From positions 9,313-73,312 of the forward strand of contig NVVJ01000008.1 of assembly GCA_002402175.1 (NCBI GenBank): a stretch of DNA of 64,000 nucleotides, written 5' to 3'. The notes under the pieces were generated by a model. It had not been told where the DNA came from and searched no databases. It saw only the letters and a list, made by a program, of their open reading frames with translations. This DNA is from SAR86 cluster bacterium. GTDB lineage: Bacteria; Pseudomonadota; Gammaproteobacteria; Pseudomonadales; Pseudohongiellaceae. The position numbers and the translations under genes are program-made. Shown here piece after piece: positions 43,942-51,607 of the stretch (the stretch's first letter is position 1; each line of letters begins with the position of its first letter).

Positions 43942-45135
43942 TTATAGTTCGTCCGCTGGCCATGTTGGCGCACGATCACGAACAGTTACAGCACGAATTC
44001 CCTGATATAGGAACTTCTGTACTCGGCTGCCTTCGTAAGTCTCAGTTGTGTAAATATTACCTTCTGAGTCAGTAGCAATACTATGCGGGGCATAGAATGT
44101 GCCAGGCTGTCTGCCGCCTTGACCAAAAGTATAAAGAACTTCCATAGACTCACGATCAATTACAGATATTTTGAAGTTTTGGCCGTCTGCAAGATAGATG
44201 AATTCCTGCGCTTCATCACGAGAGAATGCGATATCCCAAGTTGAACCCTGGTTCAATGTAGCTGGGTTATAAACTACTTCCCTTACATAGGTACCGTCTT
44301 TGCGGAAAACCTGAACTCGGTCAGCACCACGGTCACACACATATACAAGGCCGTCATTTGAAGGCTCTGCACAATGAACTGGGCCACGGAACTGCTGAGG
44401 ACCAGGTTGACCAGGTGTGTAAGTTACATCGGCTGTATCATCAGGTGTATTGCCGTACGCACCCCAGTAGCGCTTGAAAGCACCAGTGGCTACGTCGATA
44501 ACTGCTACACGTCTATTTTGGTAGCCATCTGCAAAGTAAGCTTCATTGGCTTCTACGTCGATTGAAATTTCTGCAACTCGACCGAAGTGAGTTCGGCTAT
44601 TGGAATCTCGATCTTCGCCCTGCATGCCGATAGTGCGGATATACTCGCCGTCACGGGTAAACACAAGAACGTGAGAGTCGCCACCACCGTTGCCGCCAAT
44701 CCAGATGTCGCCATTAGGCGCAATTTCAATGCCATGGTTTGATGCAGGCCACGTATAAGGAGCGCCTTCTACCGGGCCGCCCCATGCATTAATAATATTA
44801 CCTTCTAAATCAAATTCGATGATTGGTGGTGCGGGTGTGCAGCATTCTGCAACTCCGCCTTGAAGGCCGATTTCAGTGTTGCCACCGAATTGAGACGCGT
44901 CATTGCGATGCACGATGAAGATGTGATCTCGCTCATCAACGTCAACACCTATAGTGTTGCCCATAGCCCACATGTTAGGTAGTGGTTTTGGCCAAAATGG
45001 ATCGACCAGAAAATGAGGCGCCATTACGTCACCTGACGCAGCAATGCTTGGCTCTTGTAATTTCGATTGCCCTAGTCCTAGGGCGACCAATGCAACGACT
45101 AGTGTTGCACCTATAATCTTCTTGATATTTGTCAT
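43942..45135 (-). CDS. secreted NHL-repeat beta-propeller protein
   Basis: This encodes a 397-residue protein with a signal peptide or anchor at 5-23. It has repeated NHL-like strand units such as SNHGIEIAPNGDIWIGG, RVAEISIDVEANEAYFADG, GPVHCAEPSNDGLVYVCDRG, GSTWDIAFSRDEAQEFIYLADG and APHSIATDSEGNIYTTET, which would close a six-bladed propeller. A Cys-Cys pair (AECCTPAPP) sits in the first blade. The fold matches peptidyl-alpha-hydroxyglycine amidating lyase (PAL), the partner of PHM in eukaryotic amidation, as well as many non-enzymatic propellers. The PAL zinc and catalytic residues cannot be confirmed by eye. Its position between PHM-like genes makes the comparison interesting. AGAGGAAAA precedes the ATG by 8 bases. 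Confidence 0.78.
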   Translation of the reverse strand: MTNIKKIIGATLVVALVALGLGQSKLQEPSIAASGDVMAPHFLVDPFWPKPLPNMWAMGNTIGVDVDERDHIFIVHRNDASQFGGNTEIGLQGGVAECCTPAPPIIEFDLEGNIINAWGGPVEGAPYTWPASNHGIEIAPNGDIWIGGNGGGDSHVLVFTRDGEYIRTIGMQGEDRDSNSRTHFGRVAEISIDVEANEAYFADGYQNRRVAVIDVATGAFKRYWGAYGNTPDDTADVTYTPGQPGPQQFRGPVHCAEPSNDGLVYVCDRGADRVQVFRKDGTYVREVVYNPATLNQGSTWDIAFSRDEAQEFIYLADGQNFKISVIDRESMEVLYTFGQGGRQPGTFYAPHSIATDSEGNIYTTETYEGSRVQKFLYQGIRAVTVRDRAPTWPADEL

Positions 45136-45367
45136 TCTTATTTTCCTCTAAATGCCCGAATTGCGGGGGGTTTAAACTCTCAGAGCAAGGGCGAGTATAC
45201 TCATTTCCTAGTAGACAGTATACTCACATGCGAATTTTTCAGGGAGCGGCTTGTAAGTATTTGTAACATGCTAACAAGTGCCTCTGGAAAACGCCTGAAA
45301 CTGCCTCATCTTTGTGATGTGCGGGAAAGGTTAACTAATTGAAATTATTGGATAATACTAAGAATAT

Positions 45368-46753
45368 ATGAACTATAATTGTATGCTTTTTTTACGTCGC
45401 TTTGGCCTTATATTATTATGTCAAAGCGTTCTGCTAGCGACCTTACTATTTCCTGCTCCCAGCTTTGCACATGACATACCCAGCCGTGTCACTGTGTACG
45501 CGTTTGTCAAACCATTGGGCAATCAATTAACTGCGCTCATTCGTGTGCCGATGGAAGCATTTGGCGAAATTAGCTTTCCACTACGCGGGCCAGGCTTTCT
45601 GCAGTTCTCCGAAGCAGAGTTTTCCTTGAATGATGCTGCTCGCGTTTATATTACTGAGTCCATTCATTTTTTTGAAGATGGCGAAGAGCTGAGCGAAAAA
45701 CAACTTGAAACAGTGCGTGTGTCACTACCTTCAAATCGGTCATTTACCAGCTATGAAGATGCTCTGGAAAATATCATGCTGCCGCCGTTGGAAGATTCGG
45801 TCAATTTATTCTGGCGACAGGGGGTGTTGGATGTAATGGTGACTTACCCTATTCGGTCGGAAGATTCAGAGTTCTCAGTGAACCCCGAGATTGGCACTTT
45901 GTCCAATCAAACCACAACGGTATTGCGCTTTCTGCCTCCCAATGGGGCTGAGCGAGTTTTTAATTACCTGGGTAATCCGGGCCTGGTATTACTGGACCCT
46001 CGTTGGCACCAGGCCGCATTTCGATTTGTTAAAATGGGCTTTGAGCATATTTTAAATGGTATAGATCATTTGCTCTTCCTGTTTTGCCTGATAATCCCGC
46101 TGCGTAGTATTCGCGCCCTGATTCCAGTTGTGAGCTCATTCACCGTGGCACATTCTATTACTCTTATAGGGTCGGCTTTTGGTATTGCGCCCAATGTGCT
46201 CTGGTTTCCCCCCTTGATCGAGACTTTGATTGCCTTGTCTATTGTGTATATGGCCTTTGAAAATATCATTGGCGCAAAGTTGGAGCACCGTTGGATAGCC
46301 GCTTTCGGTTTCGGGCTGGTTCATGGTTTTGGCTTTTCGTTTTTATTCAGCGATACGCTACAGTTCGCCGGCGGGCATTTGTTCACTTCATTGCTGGCGT
46401 TCAATGTCGGAGTTGAGATTGGTCAGATACTGATATTGCTGTTGGTGCTGCCGGTATTGAACCTTCTTTTCCGGCGGTTTGTACAAGAGCGGGTTGGGAC
46501 AATATTACTGTCGGCTTTGATAGCTCACAGTGCATGGCACTGGATGATGGATAGAGGCACTCAACTCAATCAATTTCAGATACAGGCTCCGATCTTTGAT
46601 GCGGTGTTTTTTGCTGCACTGATGCGCTGGGGAATGATGGCTATTATCATTGCAGGAGCGTTGTGGGGAATGTATGAATTGTTCCGACGATTTGCGTTAA
46701 TAGAGGATATTTCCAGCTATGGTTCTCGTCGAGATAGCAAAACCAGGGATTAG
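45368..46753 (+). CDS. HupE/UreJ-type membrane protein with N-terminal periplasmic domain
   Basis: This 461-residue protein has a signal peptide or first membrane helix (12-35, ending FAHDIPS) and a 180-residue periplasmic beta domain. A C-terminal membrane part with about six to seven helices then carries histidine motifs HILNGIDHLLFL, FTVAHSITL, GLVHGFGFSFLF and AHSAWHW. This matches the HupE/UreJ-2 family linked to nickel, cobalt or copper uptake or to hydrogenase and urease biogenesis. Neither hydrogenase nor urease genes are present here, so metal supply to the nearby copper/heme proteins is a reasonable but unproven role. Start at ATG 45368 (ATG 45383 possible) with a weak ribosome-binding site. 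The PHM-like gene downstream begins 195 bp later on the same strand. Confidence 0.82.
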   Translation: MNYNCMLFLRRFGLILLCQSVLLATLLFPAPSFAHDIPSRVTVYAFVKPLGNQLTALIRVPMEAFGEISFPLRGPGFLQFSEAEFSLNDAARVYITESIHFFEDGEELSEKQLETVRVSLPSNRSFTSYEDALENIMLPPLEDSVNLFWRQGVLDVMVTYPIRSEDSEFSVNPEIGTLSNQTTTVLRFLPPNGAERVFNYLGNPGLVLLDPRWHQAAFRFVKMGFEHILNGIDHLLFLFCLIIPLRSIRALIPVVSSFTVAHSITLIGSAFGIAPNVLWFPPLIETLIALSIVYMAFENIIGAKLEHRWIAAFGFGLVHGFGFSFLFSDTLQFAGGHLFTSLLAFNVGVEIGQILILLLVLPVLNLLFRRFVQERVGTILLSALIAHSAWHWMMDRGTQLNQFQIQAPIFDAVFFAALMRWGMMAIIIAGALWGMYELFRRFALIEDISSYGSRRDSKTRD

Positions 46754-46820
46754 AAGCTTAGCGGTATGTTTTTTGTGCTAAAAACGCCGTAGTGGTGCGT
46801 ATTCTCTCGATTTTCTTTCG

Positions 46821-46840
46821 CTTGCTCGCGCGCGAGTAAG
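46821..46840. other. 20-bp near-perfect palindrome
   Basis: CTTGCTCGCG followed directly by CGCGAGTAAG pairs at nine of ten positions. It is 68 bp after the HupE-like stop. No T-tract follows, so it is not a clear terminator; a protein-binding dyad is possible. Confidence 0.4.
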
Positions 46841-46948
46841 CCTCTGCGAGATTTCAATTTGTTACAAATGGTAATGCTTTCTGCTGCCTATTTTCAAAGA
46901 GATGGTTTAGACTTGCTGGGTTAATAATGTTTCTGTGGAGCAACAAAA

Positions 46949-48655
46949 ATGAGTAAATTGTACCGCTTGGGAATAGCTTTTATAGCAACTGTTCTTTCAA
47001 CAGTAGCCTTTGCTTTGCCAGATAGAATTGGCGATTTTGGATTGCTGGACAGCGATGGTGACTTTCATCAGCTGAGCCGTTATCGCAACTTTGAAGCTAT
47101 AGTATTGATGTCTTTCGATAATAGCTGTGCATCTACCGATTCAGCGATCGCTGGCTTCCAGTCCATGCAGGCTCAATGGGCTGAAAAAGGTATAGGCTTT
47201 GCCTTGATCAACTCCTCCAGTGAAGCTGACGTTGAAGTTATTCGCTCAGCAAAGGCGGCGCGCGGATTCGACCTTCCCTTACTACTCGATGACGGACAAC
47301 TGGTTTCTGAGACATTGCAATTGACAAAAGCTGGCGAGATAGCAATTCTCGATCCAGAGCGATTGACTCTTTTGTATCGCGGCCCCGTAGCAAATGCTGC
47401 CGAAACCCTGTCTGGTGAAATTGCTGGCACTATAAATGGTACAACCGTGGTTGACGCAGTAGGTTGCGACCTGAACTTTCCTGCCAAGGAACTTCATGCC
47501 AGTGCTGTGCCTGACTACACGACTGACATTGCGCCAATTGTTGCCGAACAGTGCGCCACCTGCCACCGAGAAGGTGGAATTGGACCATTCGCCATGGATA
47601 GCCACCTGATGCTTCAGGGCTGGTCGCCAATGATTCGCGAAGTTCTATTAACTAAGCGTATGCCGCCTACACAGGTTGATCCTAATATTGGCCATTTTAG
47701 CAATGCGCGGTATATGTCTGATGACGACATGCAGACACTTGTTCACTGGATTGATGCTGGAGCCCCTCGTGGCGCCGGAGCTGTAGATCCTCTGACTGAG
47801 CTAGAGATGCCTAACTGGAAAGAGTGGACTCTTGGTGAGCCTGACTACATCGTAATAGCACCGAAGATGGAAATTCCAGCAACCGGTGTAATGGACTACA
47901 TTGATATCGATGTGGAGCTGCCTTTTACTGAAGACAAATGGGTGAAAGCAGTTCAATTCATCCCTGGTGATGAATCTGTTCTTCATCACTTGCTGGCTTA
48001 TGTAACCGCCCCGTCTGAAAATTTTGACGGAGGCGAAGCAAACACCGCATCTGTTGCTCGTCGTTTTCTAGAAGGTTATGCACCAGGCAAAGTAGATGCC
48101 ATGACATTCCCTGAAGAAACAGGCGTATATATTCCTGAAGGTCATAAACTGTCTATGCAGTTTCACTTCACTACTAATGGCAAGGCCACTACTGACGAAA
48201 CTGTTATTGGGCTGTATATGCACGATGAGCCGCCTAAATACGAAAACTTCACTCGTTCAGTCGCTTCAAACTTCAAGATTCCAGCTTACGATCAGGATTA
48301 TGAGTCGTCTGCTGCGTACGTCTTCGACGAAGACGTAGTGGTTACTGGTTTGCGTGCTCATATGCATTTTCGCGGCAAGGACATGAAGTTTTCTGTAGAG
48401 AACGCTGACGGCTCCATGACTGATCTGCTTAGCGTGCCAAACTACAGTTACGCCTGGCAGCCAACTTACGCACTTGAAGAGCCAATGCTGGTTAAAGCGG
48501 GAACCAAGGTTCACGTCACCGGTGCTTTTGATAACTCCGAATTCAATCCGGCAAACCCTGATCCAAGTCAGGAGCTAACCTTCGGCTTACAAAGCTGGGA
48601 TGAAATGTTTATCGGCTATTGGACATATCACGCTGCCGCACCGTCTAACCCCTAG
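46949..48655 (+). CDS. thioredoxin-like / cytochrome c / PHM-like protein, intact CuM site
   Basis: This encodes a 568-residue protein with a signal peptide ending at AFALP, a thioredoxin-like domain (24-165) with one Cys (C60, FDNSC) and then heme motif C202-ATC-H206 (MPP at 238). The PHM-like region has H346, H347 and H406 (CuH), H471-M-H473 (CuM) and M553 (WDEMF). It is the closest relative in the window of 10936-12660: both have C60 at the same place and nearly the same segment order, but this copy keeps the CuM histidines. GGAG lies 8 bases before the ATG. It lies downstream of the HupE-like gene and is followed by a strong terminator. Confidence 0.77.
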   Translation: MSKLYRLGIAFIATVLSTVAFALPDRIGDFGLLDSDGDFHQLSRYRNFEAIVLMSFDNSCASTDSAIAGFQSMQAQWAEKGIGFALINSSSEADVEVIRSAKAARGFDLPLLLDDGQLVSETLQLTKAGEIAILDPERLTLLYRGPVANAAETLSGEIAGTINGTTVVDAVGCDLNFPAKELHASAVPDYTTDIAPIVAEQCATCHREGGIGPFAMDSHLMLQGWSPMIREVLLTKRMPPTQVDPNIGHFSNARYMSDDDMQTLVHWIDAGAPRGAGAVDPLTELEMPNWKEWTLGEPDYIVIAPKMEIPATGVMDYIDIDVELPFTEDKWVKAVQFIPGDESVLHHLLAYVTAPSENFDGGEANTASVARRFLEGYAPGKVDAMTFPEETGVYIPEGHKLSMQFHFTTNGKATTDETVIGLYMHDEPPKYENFTRSVASNFKIPAYDQDYESSAAYVFDEDVVVTGLRAHMHFRGKDMKFSVENADGSMTDLLSVPNYSYAWQPTYALEEPMLVKAGTKVHVTGAFDNSEFNPANPDPSQELTFGLQSWDEMFIGYWTYHAAAPSNP

Positions 48656-48677
48656 GGTTTAGCGTAAAGGTAGTTCT

Positions 48678-48708
48678 AAAAAGCACTCTTAACAGGGTGC
48701 TTTTTTTT
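48678..48708 (+). terminator. intrinsic terminator
   Basis: AAAAAGCACTCT pairs with AGGGTGCTTTTT (one G-T pair) around TAAC and continues into an eight-T run. It ends the 46949-48655 transcript. Confidence 0.95.
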
Positions 48709-48790
48709 GCCTGTAGATTTTGTCTCTTGGCGTTCGTTTTCGCGATTAGTGACGGTGTTATTCCTCGCTCATGAGCCTTCGGCTCTAACC

Positions 48791-49138
48791 CTGAGATATC
48801 CCTACGAAATAATTAATTCAGTGAACTAGACTTAATAAAGTGTACGTATTACACAATACTTAATGGGAACTGCGAGCGCTGGGTTAGGGGACCCTGACCT
48901 AGTGCGTTCTCTCAGCAATTACATAAGTCAGCAGGGAATGACTTGTAGATAGTTGATGCGTGTATCGGGGATTGGGAAGGGGTACTGTTTTTTCGTTCCA
49001 TTGGGCCATCCCTGGCCCTCCCGCGCTCCATCCCTGGGCGCTAGTCACTACAAAACAGCACCCCTTCCCAATCCCCTGTCAAATTCAGTACTCTTTTCAA
49101 CAGCAGATCTTTCTGCATTACTCGTGGGGATATCTCAG
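48791..49138. mobile_element. interspersed non-coding repeat, copy B (MITE-like, apparently complete)
   Basis: This 348-bp element has terminal inverted repeats CTGAGATATCCCTACGA (48791-48807) and TCGTGGGGATATCTCAG (49122-49138), complementary at 16 of 17 positions. TCTAACC occurs just outside on both sides (48784-48790 and 49141-49147), a possible target duplication, though offset by two bases on the right. Inside lies a 25-bp inverted repeat with one mismatch (48967-48991 and 49052-49076) around a 60-base loop that also contains GGGCCATCCCTGGCCC. The interior is homologous in reverse orientation to 31388-31866. No transposase is encoded, so a transposase elsewhere would have to mobilise it. 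It lies between a terminator and the end of trpE(G). Confidence 0.8.
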
Positions 49139-49155
49139 ATTCTAACCTTTTAATC

Positions 49156-51351
49156 CTACCCCAGTTGATTTGTTGATTTCAGCTTCGCAATGTTTTTCAC
49201 TACATTCTGAATTAAACGATGCCCGCTTTGATTCTCCAGACTCATAATGGATTCGGGATGAAATTGCACAGCCGTAACTGGCAAACTATTATGCTCAACC
49301 GCCATCACATTACCGTCTTCGGTTCTTGCTGTTACAGTCAGACAGTCGGGCACGCTTTTAGCCACAAGCGAATGGTATCGACCTGCTGAAAATTCTTTGG
49401 CAATTCCTGCAAACATTTCACTACCTTCATGCTTAACCTGTGATTGTTTGCCATGCATGGGATATCCAAGTTCAGTTAATTCACCACCAAAGTATTCGAC
49501 TATACCCTGCAAGCCAAGGCAAACTCCAAAAACAGGAATATCATTGCTTATCGCCAGTTCGATTGTAGCGTTCATATCAAAATGCATTGGAGTAGACGGA
49601 CCCGGAGACAAAATTAACAGATCAATTTTATTAGTCTTTATATACTCACGTGCGGCTTCTGGCCGCAAAGTGTCTAACTCAACTCCGCATTGCCTGAAAT
49701 AAGATGCAAGGTTATGCACAAAAGAATCCTGGTGATCCACCATCAAAGCTCTTATGCCCTGCCCGCTATCACTGATAAAGGCATCAGCATTGTTTCCTTT
49801 TCTTAGCTGAGTATGGCCACGAACCGCATCAACCAATGCGGAAGCTTTAAGCCTCGTTTCTTTCTCCTCTTCTACTGGATCTGAGTCAACCAGCAAGGTG
49901 GCTCCTGCCCTGATTTCGGCAATGCCGTTCTTGACGCGTATTGTTCGCAAGGTCAAACCAGTGTTGAGGTTTCCATCAAACCCTATGTGCCCAATAGCAC
50001 CCCCGTACCAGTGCCTGGGGGATTTTTCGTTCTGTTCGATGTATTGCATTGCTGCCAGTTTTGGCGCCCCGGTGACTGTTACCGCCCATGTGTGTGCCAG
50101 GAAACCATCCAGAGCGTCCAGCTCCTTCTTTAAGATTCCCTTTACGTGATCGACGGTATGAATAAGGCGGGAATACATTTCTATCTGCCTGCGCCCTACA
50201 ACTCTTACAGAACCTGGCTCACAAACACGTGACTTGTCGTTGCGATCAACATCGGTGCACATCGATAGTTCTGACTCATCCTTGTCTGAATTCAAAAGGG
50301 TTTTAATCTGCTTCGCATCACCGATGGCATCTTCGCCTCGTTTGATCGTTCCCGATATCGGACAGGTTTCAATTTGATTGCCATCGACTCGAACGAACAT
50401 TTCCGGCGATGCCGCGACCAAGTATTCCTGCTCCCCTAAATTCATTAGCGCGCCGTAAGGTGATGGATTGCTTTCTTTGAGTCGTTGAAACACCGTGGCA
50501 GGGCTGTCCAGGCAGGGCTCATAAAACACCTGGCCTGGAACCACTTCAAACAAATCACCTCGATGAAAATACTCTAATGCCCGTTCTACCTGTTCTACAA
50601 ATTCACCTTCGGTGTGATCACATGATTTCTCGACTTTTGTGGCTGGCACATAAGGACATTCAGGACCGGCACGTCTAAAGCCACCAGTGGTTTCAGAAAA
50701 CTTGTCTGAATTCCATCCCCGACAGACAAACTCATAGTTATAGCGAATCGTCTTACCGGTTCTGTGATCCGCAACAATAATTTGATCAGGTAGGTACAGC
50801 ACTAAATCTCTGTCGTTTACATCGCGGACTTGGTGGCGAGTCACGTCCTCAAATTGGTAAGTCAAGTCATAGCCGAACGCACCAAACAATCCAAGATAGG
50901 GATCACTCGAACTGGAAAAACAGGCAACAATGGTTCTAAGAACTGTGAAAATACTCGCCCTTCGACTGCGCAATTCTTCGGTAAATTCCTCACTCGCCGA
51001 GATAATAGACAGGTTGATAGCTTGCTGATCTGCATTGATTTGTTCAACCGCATCACAAGTCTGCAAGGCTCGATAAATTTCCGGCAGCAGAATCTCACCA
51101 CGAATATTTAGAGCTTTGATCTCCAGGCTCTTGCCTCTACCAATAAACTGAAGAGGAGGATTCACAAAGCCAATATCCCAGCGCGTATATCTTCCAGGAA
51201 ATTCGAAGCTAGATGCCAATAACACACCCGGGGAAGAATCCAGCGAAGCGGCAAGCTGACTCACGGCCACCTTGTAATCTACCTGCATAGCAGAACGCCG
51301 CACCTTAATACCGCTGGCGCATTTATATTGAATTTGAGTATTTGTATGCAT
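49156..51351 (-). CDS. trpEG: anthranilate synthase, fused components I and II
   Basis: This 731-residue cytoplasmic enzyme makes anthranilate from chorismate and glutamine, the first step to tryptophan. The N-terminal TrpE part (1-520) has SNPSPYGALMN, PISGTIKRGED, DVDRNDKSRV, TVTGAPKLAAMQ and the end GATLLVDSDPVEEEKETRLK. A glutamine amidotransferase domain follows, with Cys611 (GVCLGLQG), His698 and Glu700 (VQFHPES). The order matches TrpE(G) of rhizobia, not separate TrpE and TrpG. The start is ATG 51351 (GTG 51354 possible). It is preceded by a leader ORF with two tandem Trp codons, so expression is probably controlled by attenuation. PhzE, a similar fusion in phenazine pathways, is less likely because no phz genes are near and a Trp leader is present. 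Confidence 0.93.
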   Translation of the reverse strand: MHTNTQIQYKCASGIKVRRSAMQVDYKVAVSQLAASLDSSPGVLLASSFEFPGRYTRWDIGFVNPPLQFIGRGKSLEIKALNIRGEILLPEIYRALQTCDAVEQINADQQAINLSIISASEEFTEELRSRRASIFTVLRTIVACFSSSSDPYLGLFGAFGYDLTYQFEDVTRHQVRDVNDRDLVLYLPDQIIVADHRTGKTIRYNYEFVCRGWNSDKFSETTGGFRRAGPECPYVPATKVEKSCDHTEGEFVEQVERALEYFHRGDLFEVVPGQVFYEPCLDSPATVFQRLKESNPSPYGALMNLGEQEYLVAASPEMFVRVDGNQIETCPISGTIKRGEDAIGDAKQIKTLLNSDKDESELSMCTDVDRNDKSRVCEPGSVRVVGRRQIEMYSRLIHTVDHVKGILKKELDALDGFLAHTWAVTVTGAPKLAAMQYIEQNEKSPRHWYGGAIGHIGFDGNLNTGLTLRTIRVKNGIAEIRAGATLLVDSDPVEEEKETRLKASALVDAVRGHTQLRKGNNADAFISDSGQGIRALMVDHQDSFVHNLASYFRQCGVELDTLRPEAAREYIKTNKIDLLILSPGPSTPMHFDMNATIELAISNDIPVFGVCLGLQGIVEYFGGELTELGYPMHGKQSQVKHEGSEMFAGIAKEFSAGRYHSLVAKSVPDCLTVTARTEDGNVMAVEHNSLPVTAVQFHPESIMSLENQSGHRLIQNVVKNIAKLKSTNQLG

Positions 51352-51384
51352 CACCTAAACCTCATAACCTGTGACTGGCTAGAG

Positions 51385-51492
51385 TTATGGTGAAAAATGA
51401 TTTTTTTGGGAACAATAGACCACCACAACCCTGGGCGGCCAAAGAAGATAACTAGAACTGTTTCTCCTGGCAACCCGCGTATTCTGGCCACC
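51385..51492 (-). promoter_or_regulatory. candidate attenuator RNA between trpL and trpE(G)
   Basis: In minus-strand RNA the tandem Trp codon region GGTGGCCA (51485-51492) can pair with TGGCCGCC (51434-51441). The latter can also pair with GGTGGTC (51418-51424), and CACCATAA (51385-51392) can pair with TTGTGGTG (51421-51428). These mutually exclusive stems resemble an attenuator. A classical stem followed by a U-run is not obvious, so the final switch could be at termination or translation. Confidence 0.5.
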
Positions 51493-51514
51493 AAAAGTAA
51501 AATCGTGTATTCAT
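51452..51514 (-). CDS. trpL: trp leader peptide
   Basis: This 20-codon ORF encodes MNTRFYFWWPEYAGCQEKQF, then TAG, 101 bp before the trpE(G) start. It contains two adjacent Trp codons (TGG TGG) flanked by Phe and Tyr, the hallmark of attenuator leaders where ribosome stalling senses charged tRNA-Trp. It lacks a Shine-Dalgarno, and a candidate promoter puts the transcription start within a few bases of the ATG, so translation may be leaderless, as reported for trpL of Sinorhizobium meliloti. Too short to be found by usual gene callers. Confidence 0.7.
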   Translation of the reverse strand: MNTRFYFWWPEYAGCQEKQF

Positions 51515-51523
51515 AGGAGCGCG

Positions 51524-51552
51524 ATAATGCGCCTCGCAGATTATGAAGTCAA
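51524..51552 (-). promoter_or_regulatory. promoter candidate for trpL-trpE(G)
   Basis: On the minus strand, TTGACT (51547-51552) and CATTAT (51524-51529) are separated by 17 bp, a sigma70-like arrangement. Predicted initiation about seven bases after the -10 box falls within roughly three bases of the leader ATG. Confidence 0.6.
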
Positions 51553-51558
51553 TAAAAT

Positions 51559-51590
51559 TATACCCACATGCCACTGGCGGTGTGGGTATA
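51559..51590 (-). terminator. intrinsic terminator upstream of the trp unit
   Basis: TATACCCACA and TGTGGGTATA form a perfect 10-bp stem, extended by partial pairing in the loop, and are followed on the minus strand by ATTTTATT. It ends the CocE-like gene, so trpL needs its own promoter. Confidence 0.88.
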
Positions 51591-51607
51591 AATGAACCCA
51601 GATAAAC

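Noticed and set aside
48953-49153. Open frames in both directions inside repeat copy B (and 31238-31519 in copy A)
   Set aside because: They are produced by the inverted repeat itself; both strands give similar peptides, so they are not genes.
49156-51351. PhzE (phenazine) assignment for the fused anthranilate synthase
   Set aside because: No phz neighbours, and the Trp-Trp leader peptide upstream fits a tryptophan biosynthesis gene.
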